Positions 8,476-17,200 of a stretch of DNA of 64,000 nucleotides are shown piece after piece; position 1 is the stretch's first letter; each line of letters starts with the position of its first letter. Made by a program: the position numbers and the translations under genes. The notes below the pieces were generated by a model. The model was not told where the DNA came from and made no database searches. It saw only the letters and a program-made list of their open reading frames with translations. Source of the stretch: Pseudomonas sp. SCB32 (lineage in GTDB: Bacteria; Pseudomonadota; Gammaproteobacteria; Pseudomonadales; Pseudomonadaceae); assembly GCF_009189165.1 (NCBI RefSeq), contig NZ_CP045118.1, forward strand, positions 1,364,001 through 1,428,000. The letters are read 5' to 3'.

Positions 8476-9321
8476 TCAGGGGCCGGGCGGCGCGACCTCG
8501 ATGCGTTCGATCCAGGGTTCCAGTTTCTGGCCGAAGGCGACCTCGGCAACGAAGCGCTGCATCCGTTCGCGGCCCTCGTAGGCTTGCCAGCTGTCCTCTT
8601 CCAGCACCTGCCGCCAGCCGTGCGGCACGTTGATGCTGTCCACGCCCATGGCGCTGGCGGTGCCGCCAAGGGTCCAGATGTGCTTGTGCAGCAGTGAGAT
8701 GGGCCGCACCCGGCCGTGGACGATCAGGTAGCGCTGGCGGTCCGGGTAGCGCTGGCGCAGGGCCTGCTGGTCGAGGCCGACGTCCTTGAGCAGCAGGCGG
8801 GTGGCGAATTTCTCCTCGCTTTTCAGAGCGGTCTGGTGGTCCTTGAGTTCATAGGCCAGTTTCTGGTTGCCCGGCGCCGCCGCGGCGGCCTGCTGTAACT
8901 CGTCCAGGCGCTTGCGTGCCAGTTGCAGTTCGCGCTGGTACAGCGGGCCGTCCAGTTCCAGGACCAGCAGGGCGGCGCGCGATTGCTGGCGGTCGAACTG
9001 GCGGGCACTGGTGTCGTCCACCTGTTCGGGCATGCGGAAGCCGAGCTCGGCCATCTGCCTTGCATTGATACGGGGTTCCCAGGCACGGCTGCGCGGCCCG
9101 GCGCCTTCGTCGTCACTGGGGAAGCGCCAGTTCAGGCGCAGGCTCAGGCCGCTGTTCTCCTTGTGCCAGGAACTGTTGGCGGCCAGCTCGCGCTGGCTCA
9201 GGCGCGGTTGGCTGTCCGGCGTGCCCGAGCGGTTCCAGGCCACGCCGCCCAGGGCCACGGCGTTGACCAGCAGGATCAGCGCGACACCGCCGAACAGGGC
9301 ATGGGTGCGGGTCCAGTTCAT
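8476..9321 (-). CDS. Membrane-anchored DUF4824-like protein
   Basis: A 281-residue protein with one N-terminal membrane segment (about 8-30, FGGVALILLVNAVALGGVAW), then a soluble, probably periplasmic, part with a helical, Q/A/R-rich stretch around 125-165 (QRELQLARKRLDELQQ). I recall this as a DUF4824-type protein of Pseudomonas. No catalytic motif is recognisable. Its ATG overlaps the stop of the upstream polytopic DUF2157 gene (ATGA at 9318-9321), so the two are coupled and likely form a membrane complex. No function is proposed. Confidence 0.6.
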   Translation of the reverse strand: MNWTRTHALFGGVALILLVNAVALGGVAWNRSGTPDSQPRLSQRELAANSSWHKENSGLSLRLNWRFPSDDEGAGPRSRAWEPRINARQMAELGFRMPEQVDDTSARQFDRQQSRAALLVLELDGPLYQRELQLARKRLDELQQAAAAAPGNQKLAYELKDHQTALKSEEKFATRLLLKDVGLDQQALRQRYPDRQRYLIVHGRVRPISLLHKHIWTLGGTASAMGVDSINVPHGWRQVLEEDSWQAYEGRERMQRFVAEVAFGQKLEPWIERIEVAPPGP

Positions 9322-10394
9322 GGCTGACTCCCTCCCAGCAGGCCGTGGACGTTACGCAGGCGGCGCAGGATGAACAGGATCAGCACCGCGCACAGGCCGA
9401 GCACGAGGAAGAACAGGTACTTGGGCATCACCTCCCACCACCAGTCGAAGAACTTGGTGTAGAGGAACACCACGAAGAAGGTCAGCCCGGTGTTCACCAC
9501 CTCCGGCCATTCGCGGTGTGCGCCAAGCCAGATGACCAGCGCCGAGGCGACGAAGCCGAGCACCTGGTAGAGGTTTTCCACCGTGCTGAAGCCCAGGGGC
9601 AGGTAGCTGCCGCCGCCCCAGTTGGCCAGCACCAGCATCGGCAGGAACAGCCCGAGCAGGCCGAATTCCCGGTAGATCGCGGCGAAGCCGTCGAAGCGAC
9701 CCTGGTTGATGAAGGAGGGGATGAGGAAGATCAACGCGGCGGCGGGGAAGAAGTTCTCCGGGCGTTCGCCCACGTCCAGCCAGTACACGCCGCTCCAGGT
9801 GCCGACCCGCGCGGCGACGTAGCCCATCACGCAGATCAGCGCGGCGGCCAGCAGCAGGCGGGCGTTGCAGGTGTAGGCCAGCAGCAGCGCGTAGGCGGCC
9901 CAGGGCAGCAGCGCCTTGTCCGAGGGCGTGATGTTGAAGATCTGCCCGATCATCACCACGTTCAGCACCAGGCAGGCGAACGCCAGCATGGCCGCGAGCT
10001 TGGTGAAGTAGCCGGAGGCATCGCGGCGCTGCAGCCAGAGGGTCAGCAGCAGGCTGCCCAGTGCGGCGGCGATGAGTATCGCGACCTGCGCGGTTTCCGC
10101 GAACAGCCCCCAGAACTGGTAGAACAGGAAGAACAGGCTGGCGGCCAGGGCCAGTGCGCCGAGGAAGGAGGCGACGCGCATGCCCAGGGAGAGCCGGTGG
10201 TCCTGGCTGTCACGGTCGATGTCGAAGCGCGCGCGGTAGTCGGCGAGCAGGCGTTGCTGGTGGTCGTGCAGACGTTCGCGCTGTGCGCCATCGAGGGTGA
10301 GGGCTCCCTCGAGGTTCAGGCGCCGCAGTTCCCGGTCGAAGGCCAGGATGTCATCGACGCGGCGCTGCGCCTGCTGGTGGCTGAGTTCGGACAT
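9318..10394 (-). CDS. DUF2157 polytopic membrane protein
   Basis: A 358-residue protein with a soluble N-terminal region of about 65 residues (LSHQQAQRRVDDILAFDREL...) followed by about ten hydrophobic segments. This is the layout of DUF2157 predicted membrane proteins. The start at ATG 10394 has AAGGAT upstream. It is the first gene of a two-gene unit with the DUF4824-like protein. The biochemical role of the family is not established; the usual genomic partners are other membrane proteins of unknown function. Confidence 0.75.
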   Translation of the reverse strand: MSELSHQQAQRRVDDILAFDRELRRLNLEGALTLDGAQRERLHDHQQRLLADYRARFDIDRDSQDHRLSLGMRVASFLGALALAASLFFLFYQFWGLFAETAQVAILIAAALGSLLLTLWLQRRDASGYFTKLAAMLAFACLVLNVVMIGQIFNITPSDKALLPWAAYALLLAYTCNARLLLAAALICVMGYVAARVGTWSGVYWLDVGERPENFFPAAALIFLIPSFINQGRFDGFAAIYREFGLLGLFLPMLVLANWGGGSYLPLGFSTVENLYQVLGFVASALVIWLGAHREWPEVVNTGLTFFVVFLYTKFFDWWWEVMPKYLFFLVLGLCAVLILFILRRLRNVHGLLGGSQP

Positions 10395-10463
10395 GGCCGA
10401 TCCTTGCGACGGGTGATGCTTGGACTCTAGCTCTTGCCGGGGTGGGCTTCCATGAGAGGCGGC

Positions 10464-10552
10464 GGATAACGCATGGCGTTATCCGCCTTCGCGGGCGTGG
10501 CCCGCTCCTACAATGGATGTCCCCACCGTAGGAGCGGGCCATGCCCGCGATC
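10464..10552. repeat. REP pair and palindrome
   Basis: A GGCGGATAACG...CGTTATCCGCC palindrome (about 10462-10488) is followed by a head-to-head pair of REP units (GGCCCGCTCCTAC ... GTAGGAGCGGGCC, 10498-10546). They lie in the gap between divergent genes, so they are not 3' stabilisers here. Confidence 0.7.
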
Positions 10553-10634
10553 TTCGTCGCCAGTCGAAAGACAGGAGCGCTCAGGACGGGGCGGGCGGCA
10601 GACTGCAGCGACCTTTTTCCAGGGAAAGATCGCC

Positions 10635-10892
10635 ATGTCCGAATTGCTGAGTTTCGCCAAGGGTGCGCTGGCCATGTTCTGGCTCGCCGCCGTCCTCAAC
10701 CTCGTCTACCCCTTCGGCGAATTGCATCGCCCGCTGCTCTGGGTATCCGGCGTGATGCTGCTGGTGCATGTCGGTGAGGTCGCGCTGCTGGCGCGTCGTC
10801 GCTCGCTGGGCGAGCAGCTGCAGGTCCTGCTGTTCGGTGTATTGCACCTGCAGAGCCGCCGCCAGCGTCGCCTGGAAACTGTAAACGGCTGA
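10635..10892 (+). CDS. DUF1145 small membrane protein (YhhL-like)
   Basis: An 85-residue protein starting at ATG 10635. The frame continues upstream to 10473 through repeat sequence, so the shorter start, preceded by AGGGAAAG, is preferred. Two membrane helices are visible (about 9-28 and 33-54), with the YPFGELHRPLLW loop between and a basic C-terminus (RSRRQRRLE). This matches DUF1145 proteins such as E. coli YhhL, whose function is unknown. It appears monocistronic. Confidence 0.7.
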   Translation: MSELLSFAKGALAMFWLAAVLNLVYPFGELHRPLLWVSGVMLLVHVGEVALLARRRSLGEQLQVLLFGVLHLQSRRQRRLETVNG

Positions 10893-11014
10893 TTTACCAA
10901 AGCTTTACCTAACGGCATAGCACCGACGTCTGACAGCAATGTCTGACCCTGTGAGACCGGAAGAATTATCGCCCCGCATTCCGGCGGGGCTACCGGCTCG
11001 TTTCAGGAGGCGCC

Positions 11015-11206
11015 ATGCGTCGCATCTTCGCTGCTGTACTGCTCATCCTTCCGTTGACCGGTTGCGTGGTCTACGAACACGACCACGATCACGGCTGGCA
11101 TGACCGCGACTGGAATGACCGCGACTGGAATGACCGCCCGCACCACGATTACCGCCGGGACTACCACGACCGCGATCATGATCGCTACGAGGGCTGGAGT
11201 CGCTGA
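11015..11206 (+). CDS. His/Asp-rich small lipoprotein
   Basis: A 63-residue protein with AGGAGG just upstream. Residues 1-17 are a lipoprotein signal with lipobox LTGC (C18). The mature part is extremely rich in H, D, R, W and Y and contains tandem HDRDWNDRDWNDR-like units (DWNDR repeated), then more H-D-R runs. Such composition suggests metal binding (Zn, Ni or Cu) at the membrane surface, but no family with a known role is recognised. It stands alone, with a GCCCCGC hairpin about 25-45 bases upstream. Confidence 0.7.
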   Translation: MRRIFAAVLLILPLTGCVVYEHDHDHGWHDRDWNDRDWNDRPHHDYRRDYHDRDHDRYEGWSR

Positions 11207-11217
11207 GCCGTGACCGT

Positions 11218-11420
11218 TAGAACTTGTTTACGATCAGCTGCGCGTCGGCATAACTGCGTTAAAAACAGGCTCGGACTGCTCATTTACAGCTCGTAAACTC
11301 CGCGCCCTCGCCTGTTTTGATTCGCTGCCGCTCACCCTTCGGGCCAGCCTGCGGCTGTTACTCCCGCTGGTCGTTGCGCCTTGTTCTGCTCTAGCTCGCG
11401 AGATCGTAACGAGGTTCTTA
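11218..11420. mobile_element. MITE-like element with imperfect terminal inverted repeats
   Basis: About 203 bp with ends TAGAACTTGTTTACGATC (11218-11235) and, inverted, TAAGAACCTCGTTACGATC (11402-11420). An inner perfect inverted pair AAAACAGGC / GCCTGTTTT encloses TTTAC...GTAAA. It has no coding capacity. The right terminus overlaps the stop codon of the sdsB1-type gene (11418-11420). I recall similar short elements dispersed in Pseudomonas genomes. The layout fits a non-autonomous, palindromic insertion element. Confidence 0.55.
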
Positions 11421-12329
11421 GGGCGCGGCGCGAAACGCCGCGTCCTCCTCCAGCAACAACTCGACGAACTGGCTGGCCGCGGGCGACAGGCTGCGGCTGG
11501 CATGGCGCACCAGGGCGTAGGCGGAACCGCGCGCCGAGGCGTCGCTACCGTTGGGCCAGGGCAGCACGGCCAGGCGTCCGGCTTCAACATCTTCCGCCAC
11601 CACGTCCCAGGTGGCCAGGCAGAGTACATCGCTGCCTTTCACCAACTCCTTGAGCAACAGTACGTCGTCGCATTGCACGCTCAGCGGCTGCTCGCGGCCG
11701 AGGTTGCGCACCAGTCCTTCCTGGGCGTCACGCGGCAGGCGCGGGCCGGCCAGCGGGTAGTCGAGCAGGCGTTCGACCGAAGGCTGGGTGCCGATCAGCG
11801 GGTGCCCCGGCCGACAGAACAGCACGCCACGATGCACCCGCAGCGGCTGGATATCGAGGCGACTGTCGCCTTCCAGTTCGCGGGAGTCGGCGATGAAGAG
11901 CTCCAGCTCATCGTCCAGCAGGCGCCGGTGCAACTCGCTCCAATTCTCGATGGAGAGCAGGATCGACACCTTCGGGTGCGCGCTGCTGTAGCGCGCGAGC
12001 ACCTGCGGCATCAGGCGCGCGGCGGGGAAGGGGCCGGCGCCCAGGCGCAGCTCGCCGGTTTCCAGGTCCGCCAGTTGCAGCACGGCATTCTTCAGCGCGT
12101 GGTCGCCGGCCAGCAGACGGCGGGCGTGTTCCAGCACCAGCCGACCGTGGGCGGTGAGGGTGACGCCTCGCGGATTGCGGTCCACCAACTGGCAGTTCAG
12201 CTGGGCTTCCAATGCCTGGATGCTGCGCGACAGGGCCGGTTGGCTAAGATTCACCGCGTCGGCGGCGCGGGCGAAATGACCGTGCTCGGCGAGGGCGACG
12301 AAGTGGCGTAGCTGGCGAAGATCGCTCAT
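11418..12329 (-). CDS. sdsB1: LysR-family regulator, SdsB1 type
   Basis: A 303-residue LysR-type regulator: N-terminal winged helix-turn-helix (about 1-60, MSDLRQLRHFVALAEHGHF onward), linker helix, then a periplasmic-binding-like effector domain. The reading frame runs upstream to 12626, but ATG 12329 is where the HTH homology begins. It is divergent from the alkylsulfatase gene with a 97-bp shared control region, the arrangement of sdsB1/sdsA1 in P. aeruginosa, where SdsB1 activates the sulfatase on dodecyl sulfate. The stop codon lies inside the terminus of a MITE-like element. The name rests on synteny and family. Confidence 0.8.
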   Translation of the reverse strand: MSDLRQLRHFVALAEHGHFARAADAVNLSQPALSRSIQALEAQLNCQLVDRNPRGVTLTAHGRLVLEHARRLLAGDHALKNAVLQLADLETGELRLGAGPFPAARLMPQVLARYSSAHPKVSILLSIENWSELHRRLLDDELELFIADSRELEGDSRLDIQPLRVHRGVLFCRPGHPLIGTQPSVERLLDYPLAGPRLPRDAQEGLVRNLGREQPLSVQCDDVLLLKELVKGSDVLCLATWDVVAEDVEAGRLAVLPWPNGSDASARGSAYALVRHASRSLSPAASQFVELLLEEDAAFRAAP

Positions 12330-12352
12330 GCGCTTCCTGCATCGATTATGAA

Positions 12353-12370
12353 ATTGGAATGCATTGGAAT
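12353..12370. promoter_or_regulatory. Direct-repeat candidate operator for the LysR regulator
   Basis: ATTGGAAT occurs twice (12353-12360 and 12363-12370), exactly 10 bp apart, in the short divergent region between sdsB1 and sdsA1. One helical turn spacing puts both copies on one DNA face. A role as the SdsB1 operator is inferred. Confidence 0.45.
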
Positions 12371-12426
12371 TATTAGCGCGACGGCCGGCATAGTGCGAGC
12401 ACAACAACAAAATCCGGAGTCCACCG

Positions 12427-14400
12427 ATGTCCCGACTTTCCGCCGCCGTTCTGCTGGCCAGCCTCTGCCCCGGCCTGCTCGCTGCCGCTGAGCAACCCAA
12501 GCCACCCACCGAGTTCACCCTTGCTGCCCAGCAGAAGGTGCGTGAGTCGCTGCCGTTTTCCGACCGCGCCGATTTCGACCGGGTGGAGAAGGGACTGATC
12601 AAGCGTCCGGACAACCTGGTGATCAAGAACGAGGATGGCAGCGTCGCCTGGCAACTGGGCAGCTACGACTTCCTCACCAGCGGCAAGGACAGCGGCAGCA
12701 TCAACCCGAGCCTGCAGCGCCAGGCGCTGTTGAACCTGAAGTACGGCCTGTACAAGGTCACCGACGGCATCTACCAGGTACGCGGTTTCGACCTCGCCAA
12801 CATCACCTTCGTCGAGGGCAAGAGCGGCTGGATCGTCATCGACACCCTGACCACCCCGGCCACCGCCAAGGCGGCCTATGAACTGGTCAGCCAGGAACTG
12901 GGGCATAAACCAATCCGCGCGGTCATCTACAGCCATGCCCACGTCGATCATTTCGGTGGCGTGAAGGGGCTGGTGACCCAGGAACAGGTGGACAAGGGCG
13001 AGGTGCAGATCATCGCGCCCAAGGGCTTCATGGAAGCGGCGGTCAAGGAGAACGTGCTGGCCGGTAACGCCATGATTCGCCGCGCGACCTACCAGTACGG
13101 CACCCTGTTGCCAAAGGGCGAGCAGGGCCAGGTCGACATGGCCATCGGCAAGGGCGTGGCGCGTGGGCCGCTGAGCATCCTGGCGCCGACGAAGCTGATC
13201 GAGGGCGACCTGCAGGAGCTGGAGATCGACGGCGTGCCGCTTACCTTCCAGAACACTCCCGGCACCGAGTCACCGGCCGAGATGAACGTCTGGCTGCCGC
13301 AGCAGAAGGCGCTGCTGATGGCCGAGAACGTCACCGGCACGTTGCACAACCTCTATACCCTGCGCGGCGCCGAGACCCGCGACGCGCTGGGCTGGAGCAA
13401 GTACATCAACGAGGCGCTGCACCGTTTCGGCGACAAGGCCGAGGTGATGTTCGCCGTGCACAACTGGCCACGCTGGGGGCATGACGACATCGTCCGCACC
13501 CTGGAAAAACAGCGTGACATGTACGGCTACCTGAACGACCAGACGCTGTACCTGGCCAACCAGGGCGTGACCATCAACCAGATCCACGAGCGCTTCCAGG
13601 TGCCGGCGGAGCTGGCCAACGAGTGGTACAACCGTGGCTACCACGGCAGCGTCAGCCACAACGTGCGGGCTGTGGTGAACAAGTACCTGGGGTATTACGA
13701 CGGCAATCCGGCGACCCTCAATCCGCTGGCGCCGGAGGATTCGGCGAAGAAGTACGTGGAGTTCATGGGTGGCGCTGACCACCTGCTGCAATTGGCGAAG
13801 CAGTCCTACGACAAGGGCGAGTACCGCTGGGTGGTCGAGGTGGTCAACAAGCTGGTCTTCGCCGACCCCACCAACCAGACCGCGCGCGCCCTGCAGGCCG
13901 ACGCTCTGGAGCAGCTCGGCTACCAGGCGGAGAACGCCGGCTGGCGCAATAGCTACCTGGTGGCCGCGCAGGAGCTGCGCAATGGCGTGCCGCGTGACCT
14001 GCCGTCGCTGCGGGTGACCAGCTCCGACGCCCTGGCGGCGATGGATACCGGCCTGCTGTTCGACTACCTCGGCGTGCGCCTGAACGCGAAGAAGGCCGAA
14101 GGCGAGGACCTGAGCATCAACCTGGTGCTGCCGGACAAGAGCGAGCAGTACCTGCTGGAGCTGAAGAATTCGCACCTGAACAACATCAAGGGCGTGCAGA
14201 GCGAGAGCGCCGGGCAGACCGTCACCATCGACCGCGCCGACCTCAACCGCCTGCTGCTCAAGGAAGTCTCGCCAGTGCGTCTGGTGCTCGAGGGTAAGCT
14301 CAAGAGTTCCGGCAATCCGCTGTTGCTGGCGAAGCTGTTCGGCATGCTCGACGACTTCGACTTCTGGTTCGACATCGTTACGCCGCCGCAGAAGAGCTGA
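12427..14400 (+). CDS. sdsA1: Alkyl sulfatase, SdsA1 type (metallo-beta-lactamase fold)
   Basis: A 657-residue secreted enzyme with an N-terminal signal peptide (about 1-20). The metallo-beta-lactamase zinc motif is [10 protein letters not shown]170, H172, D174, H175. After the catalytic domain come an alkylsulfatase dimerisation region (about 400-530) and a C-terminal SCP2/sterol-carrier-like region (about 535-657), the three-domain layout of P. aeruginosa SdsA1, which is almost the same length. It hydrolyses primary alkyl sulfates such as SDS to the fatty alcohol and sulfate. It is divergent from the LysR regulator and followed by a U-tract terminator at 14425-14466, so it is monocistronic. 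Confidence 0.9.
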   Translation: MSRLSAAVLLASLCPGLLAAAEQPKPPTEFTLAAQQKVRESLPFSDRADFDRVEKGLIKRPDNLVIKNEDGSVAWQLGSYDFLTSGKDSGSINPSLQRQALLNLKYGLYKVTDGIYQVRGFDLANITFVEGKSGWIVIDTLTTPATAKAAYELVSQELGHKPIRAVIYSHAHVDHFGGVKGLVTQEQVDKGEVQIIAPKGFMEAAVKENVLAGNAMIRRATYQYGTLLPKGEQGQVDMAIGKGVARGPLSILAPTKLIEGDLQELEIDGVPLTFQNTPGTESPAEMNVWLPQQKALLMAENVTGTLHNLYTLRGAETRDALGWSKYINEALHRFGDKAEVMFAVHNWPRWGHDDIVRTLEKQRDMYGYLNDQTLYLANQGVTINQIHERFQVPAELANEWYNRGYHGSVSHNVRAVVNKYLGYYDGNPATLNPLAPEDSAKKYVEFMGGADHLLQLAKQSYDKGEYRWVVEVVNKLVFADPTNQTARALQADALEQLGYQAENAGWRNSYLVAAQELRNGVPRDLPSLRVTSSDALAAMDTGLLFDYLGVRLNAKKAEGEDLSINLVLPDKSEQYLLELKNSHLNNIKGVQSESAGQTVTIDRADLNRLLLKEVSPVRLVLEGKLKSSGNPLLLAKLFGMLDDFDFWFDIVTPPQKS

Positions 14401-14424
14401 TCCCGCTCACTTCCCGCCGCACCG

Positions 14425-14466
14425 ACAATGGCATAGTGCTTGATTGCATTGTGCCATTGTTTTTTT
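14425..14466 (+). terminator. Rho-independent terminator after sdsA1
   Basis: ACAATGGCA (14425-14433) pairs perfectly with TGCCATTGT (14452-14460) and is followed at once by TTTTTT, 25 bases after the sdsA1 stop. Confidence 0.75.
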
Positions 14467-14512
14467 CGCGACCAGCCAGCACCATGCCGCTCCGGCGCAC
14501 GCCTAGCGAGGC

Positions 14513-15241
14513 GTGCGCCATCGCAGTCGAGTAGTCGCGATCGTGTCCAGCCGTTTCGTCCGTGCGTTGCGCCGTTATCGGCCCGGAGCTCTGCTCCTGG
14601 CGCTGGCGGTATCGCTCGCCGTGCTGGCCGGTGGGCAGCCGGACGCCTGGGACTTCAGCCTGATCGAGCAGCACGCCGAAACGCTCTACGGCCCGCTCGG
14701 TGAGGGGCGTGCGCGCATCGATGCCTGGCAGGGCATGCTCAAGGATGCCGCCGGTCAGCCCGAGCGCGAGCAGTTGCAGGCGGTCAACCGCTTCTTCAAT
14801 GCGCAGCTGCGTTTCACCGATGACCTCAGCCTGTGGGGTGAAGTGGATTACTGGGCGACGCCCGTCGAGGCGCTGTTCAAGGGCGGTGGCGATTGCGAGG
14901 ACTTCGCCATCGCCAAGTACATCAGCCTGCGGCATCTCGGCGTGCCGGCGCAGAAGCTGCGCATTACCTACGTCAAGGCGCTGCGCCTGAACCAGGCGCA
15001 CATGGTGCTGACGTACTACCCCCGTCCCGATGCGGTGCCGCTGGTGCTGGACAACCTGATCGGCAGCATCCTGCCGGCCAGCCAGCGCACCGACCTGCAG
15101 CCGGTGTATGCCTTCAACGGCGAGGGCCTGTGGCTGGCCAACGCCAGTGGTGGCAAGCAGGTCGGCGACAGCAAGCGGCTGTCTCGCTGGCAGGACGTGC
15201 TGAAGAAAATGAAAGCCGAAGGCTTTCCCCTGAACGAATGA
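14513..15241 (+). CDS. lapG: LapG-type periplasmic cysteine protease
   Basis: A 242-residue member of the bacterial transglutaminase-like cysteine protease family. A basic N-terminus and one hydrophobic segment (about 20-40) export it to the periplasm. The catalytic triad is visible: C128 in GGGDCEDFA, H163 in QAHMVLTY and D180 in LVLDNLIG, with spacing like that of P. fluorescens LapG. The acidic residues around the cysteine fit the calcium site known for LapG. It cleaves the N-terminal TAAG site of a Lap adhesin to release it from the cell; such a site is present in the adhesin at 18294-29228. It is followed 15 bp later by lapD, its inhibitor-receptor. A GTG at 14543 is an alternative start. 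Confidence 0.9.
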   Translation: MRHRSRVVAIVSSRFVRALRRYRPGALLLALAVSLAVLAGGQPDAWDFSLIEQHAETLYGPLGEGRARIDAWQGMLKDAAGQPEREQLQAVNRFFNAQLRFTDDLSLWGEVDYWATPVEALFKGGGDCEDFAIAKYISLRHLGVPAQKLRITYVKALRLNQAHMVLTYYPRPDAVPLVLDNLIGSILPASQRTDLQPVYAFNGEGLWLANASGGKQVGDSKRLSRWQDVLKKMKAEGFPLNE

Positions 15242-15256
15242 GAGCGTGGAGACACG

Positions 15257-17200
15257 ATGTCCCTGTTCAAGCAATTGCTCATCGCCATCTGCCTGTTCCT
15301 GGTGGTCGCCTTCAGCGGCAGCTTCATGGTCAGCCTGGAAAGCTCCCGCGAGCAGTACGTCAACCAGCTGCGCTCCCATGCGCAGGACGCCGCCACGGCG
15401 CTGGGACTGTCACTGACGCCGAACATCGACGACCCGGCGATGGTCGAGCTGATGGTCAGCTCGATCTTCGACAGTGGTTACTTCGAGAGCATCCGCGTGA
15501 TCGACCAGGCCAGCGGCAAGGTGATCGTCGAGCGCACCGGCGTGCCGGACGCGGTGGCAGCCAAGGTGCCGCAGTGGTTCGTCTCGCTGATCGACCTGCA
15601 TTCGGCCGGCGGTGACGCCATCGTCAGCCGTGGCTGGACCCAGGCGGCGCGGGTCGAGGTGCTGAGCCACCCGATGTTCGCTATCGCCAAGCTCTGGCAG
15701 AGCGCGCTGGGCAGCCTGCTCTGGCTGGCGTTGTGCGGCCTGGCCAGCGGCGTGCTCGGCGCTATCCTGCTGCGCCGCCAGTTGAGGCCGTTGGACTACA
15801 TGGTGGAACAGTCCCACGCCATCGCCCGCCGCGAGTTCCTCAGCCTGCCGGAGCTGCCGCGTACGCCCGAGCTGCGCCGCGTGGTTCAGGCGATGAACCA
15901 GATGGTGGAGAAGCTCAAGGGGCTGTTCCAGGAGCAGGCCGAACGCAGCGAACGGCTGCGCGACGAGGCCTACCTGGACAGCCTGACCGGCCTGGGCAAC
16001 CGGCGCTTCTTCGATATGCAATTGCAGGCCCGGTTGAGTGCCGAGGACCAGGTGGGCAGCGGCCTGCTGGTGGTCCTGCGGGTGCGCGACCTGGCCGGCT
16101 TGAACCAGCGCCTGGGCGGCCAACGTGTCGACCAGCTGCTCAAGGCAGTGGCCGATCAGCTGCGCCTGGCCGGGCAGGGCCTGGGCGCCGGCCTGACCCT
16201 GGCGCGCAGCCGTGGCGGCGAGTTCGTCATGCTGGCGCCGGGGCTGATGCCCGAGGAAGCGCCGGCCCTGGCAACGCGCCTGGAGACCATGCTGGCGACC
16301 CTGGCCAGCACCGGGGCCAGCGACGTCAGTCCGGTGGCGAGCCTGGGGCTGGTGCCCTTCGTTTCCGGCGAGTCGGCGCAGACATTGCTGGTGCTGGCCG
16401 ATGAGGCGCTGGCATTGGCCGAGCGCGAAGGCGAGCGCTGCTGGGCATTCCTGCAGAGCGGGGCGAACCCGGTCGCCGAGGAGCGTCATGCCTGGCACCA
16501 GCTGCTGGACGAGGCACTGGTGTGCAAGCGCTTCCAGCTGTATTTCCAGCCGGTGGTGGCCTGCACCGAGCCTACCCGGATACTGCATTATAAGGTGCTC
16601 TCGCGCCTGCCGGACGGGCAGGGCGGTCACCTCGCCGCAGGGCGCTTCCTGCCCTGGCTGGACCGCTTCGGCTGGACCGCGCGGCTCGACCTGCTGATGC
16701 TGGAAAGCGTGCTCGCCGACATGGCCCGGCACGACCGGCCGCTGGCGCTGAACCTGTCAGCGGCGCTGCTGCGTGATGAGTGGGCCACCGGGCGGGTATT
16801 CGACCTGCTGCGCCAGCATCCGAAGTTCGCCGGGCGCCTGACCCTGGAGCTGGAGGAAGACCAGCTGCCGGCCCAGGCGGTACTCGAAGCCCTGACCCGT
16901 CGCCTGCGCGAGCTGGGCTACAGCCTGAGCCTGCAGCATTTCGGCGGGCGCTTCAGCATGATCGGCAACCTGGCCCGCCTGGGCCTGGCCTACCTGAAGG
17001 TGGACGGCAGCCACATCCGTGCCATCGATCAGGAGAACGACAAGCGCCTGTTCATCGAGGCCATGCAGCGCGCCGCGCACAGCATCGACCTGCCGCTGAT
17101 CGCCGAGCGGGTGGAGACTGCCGGGGAGTTCCGCGTGTTGCGCGAGATGGGGATTCAGGGGGCGCAGGGGCAGTTGTTCGGTGGGCCGGCGCCGTGGTGA
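15257..17200 (+). CDS. lapD: LapD-type c-di-GMP receptor (degenerate GGDEF-EAL)
   Basis: A 647-residue inner-membrane protein: membrane helix about 5-22, periplasmic LapD/MoxY N-terminal domain about 25-150, second helix about 155-176, HAMP, then GGDEF and EAL domains. Both enzymatic signatures are degenerate. The GGDEF site reads RGGEF (about 317-321) and the EAL site reads KVL (about 443), as I recall for P. fluorescens LapD. The protein should therefore bind c-di-GMP but neither make nor break it. In the family, c-di-GMP binding turns the periplasmic domain outward to capture LapG, protecting the adhesin from cleavage. It is in an operon with lapG. Length and motifs agree with LapD. Confidence 0.92.
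   Translation: MSLFKQLLIAICLFLVVAFSGSFMVSLESSREQYVNQLRSHAQDAATALGLSLTPNIDDPAMVELMVSSIFDSGYFESIRVIDQASGKVIVERTGVPDAVAAKVPQWFVSLIDLHSAGGDAIVSRGWTQAARVEVLSHPMFAIAKLWQSALGSLLWLALCGLASGVLGAILLRRQLRPLDYMVEQSHAIARREFLSLPELPRTPELRRVVQAMNQMVEKLKGLFQEQAERSERLRDEAYLDSLTGLGNRRFFDMQLQARLSAEDQVGSGLLVVLRVRDLAGLNQRLGGQRVDQLLKAVADQLRLAGQGLGAGLTLARSRGGEFVMLAPGLMPEEAPALATRLETMLATLASTGASDVSPVASLGLVPFVSGESAQTLLVLADEALALAEREGERCWAFLQSGANPVAEERHAWHQLLDEALVCKRFQLYFQPVVACTEPTRILHYKVLSRLPDGQGGHLAAGRFLPWLDRFGWTARLDLLMLESVLADMARHDRPLALNLSAALLRDEWATGRVFDLLRQHPKFAGRLTLELEEDQLPAQAVLEALTRRLRELGYSLSLQHFGGRFSMIGNLARLGLAYLKVDGSHIRAIDQENDKRLFIEAMQRAAHSIDLPLIAERVETAGEFRVLREMGIQGAQGQLFGGPAPW

Noticed and set aside
10971..10990. 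GCCCCGC...GCGGGGC hairpin upstream of the small lipoprotein as a terminator
   Set aside because: No T-run follows on either strand close by; it may just be a 5' leader structure, so it is not listed as a feature.
12330..12626. Upstream extension of the LysR-type regulator
   Set aside because: The extra 99 codons overlap the divergent sdsA1 gene and control region and have no relation to the LysR family.
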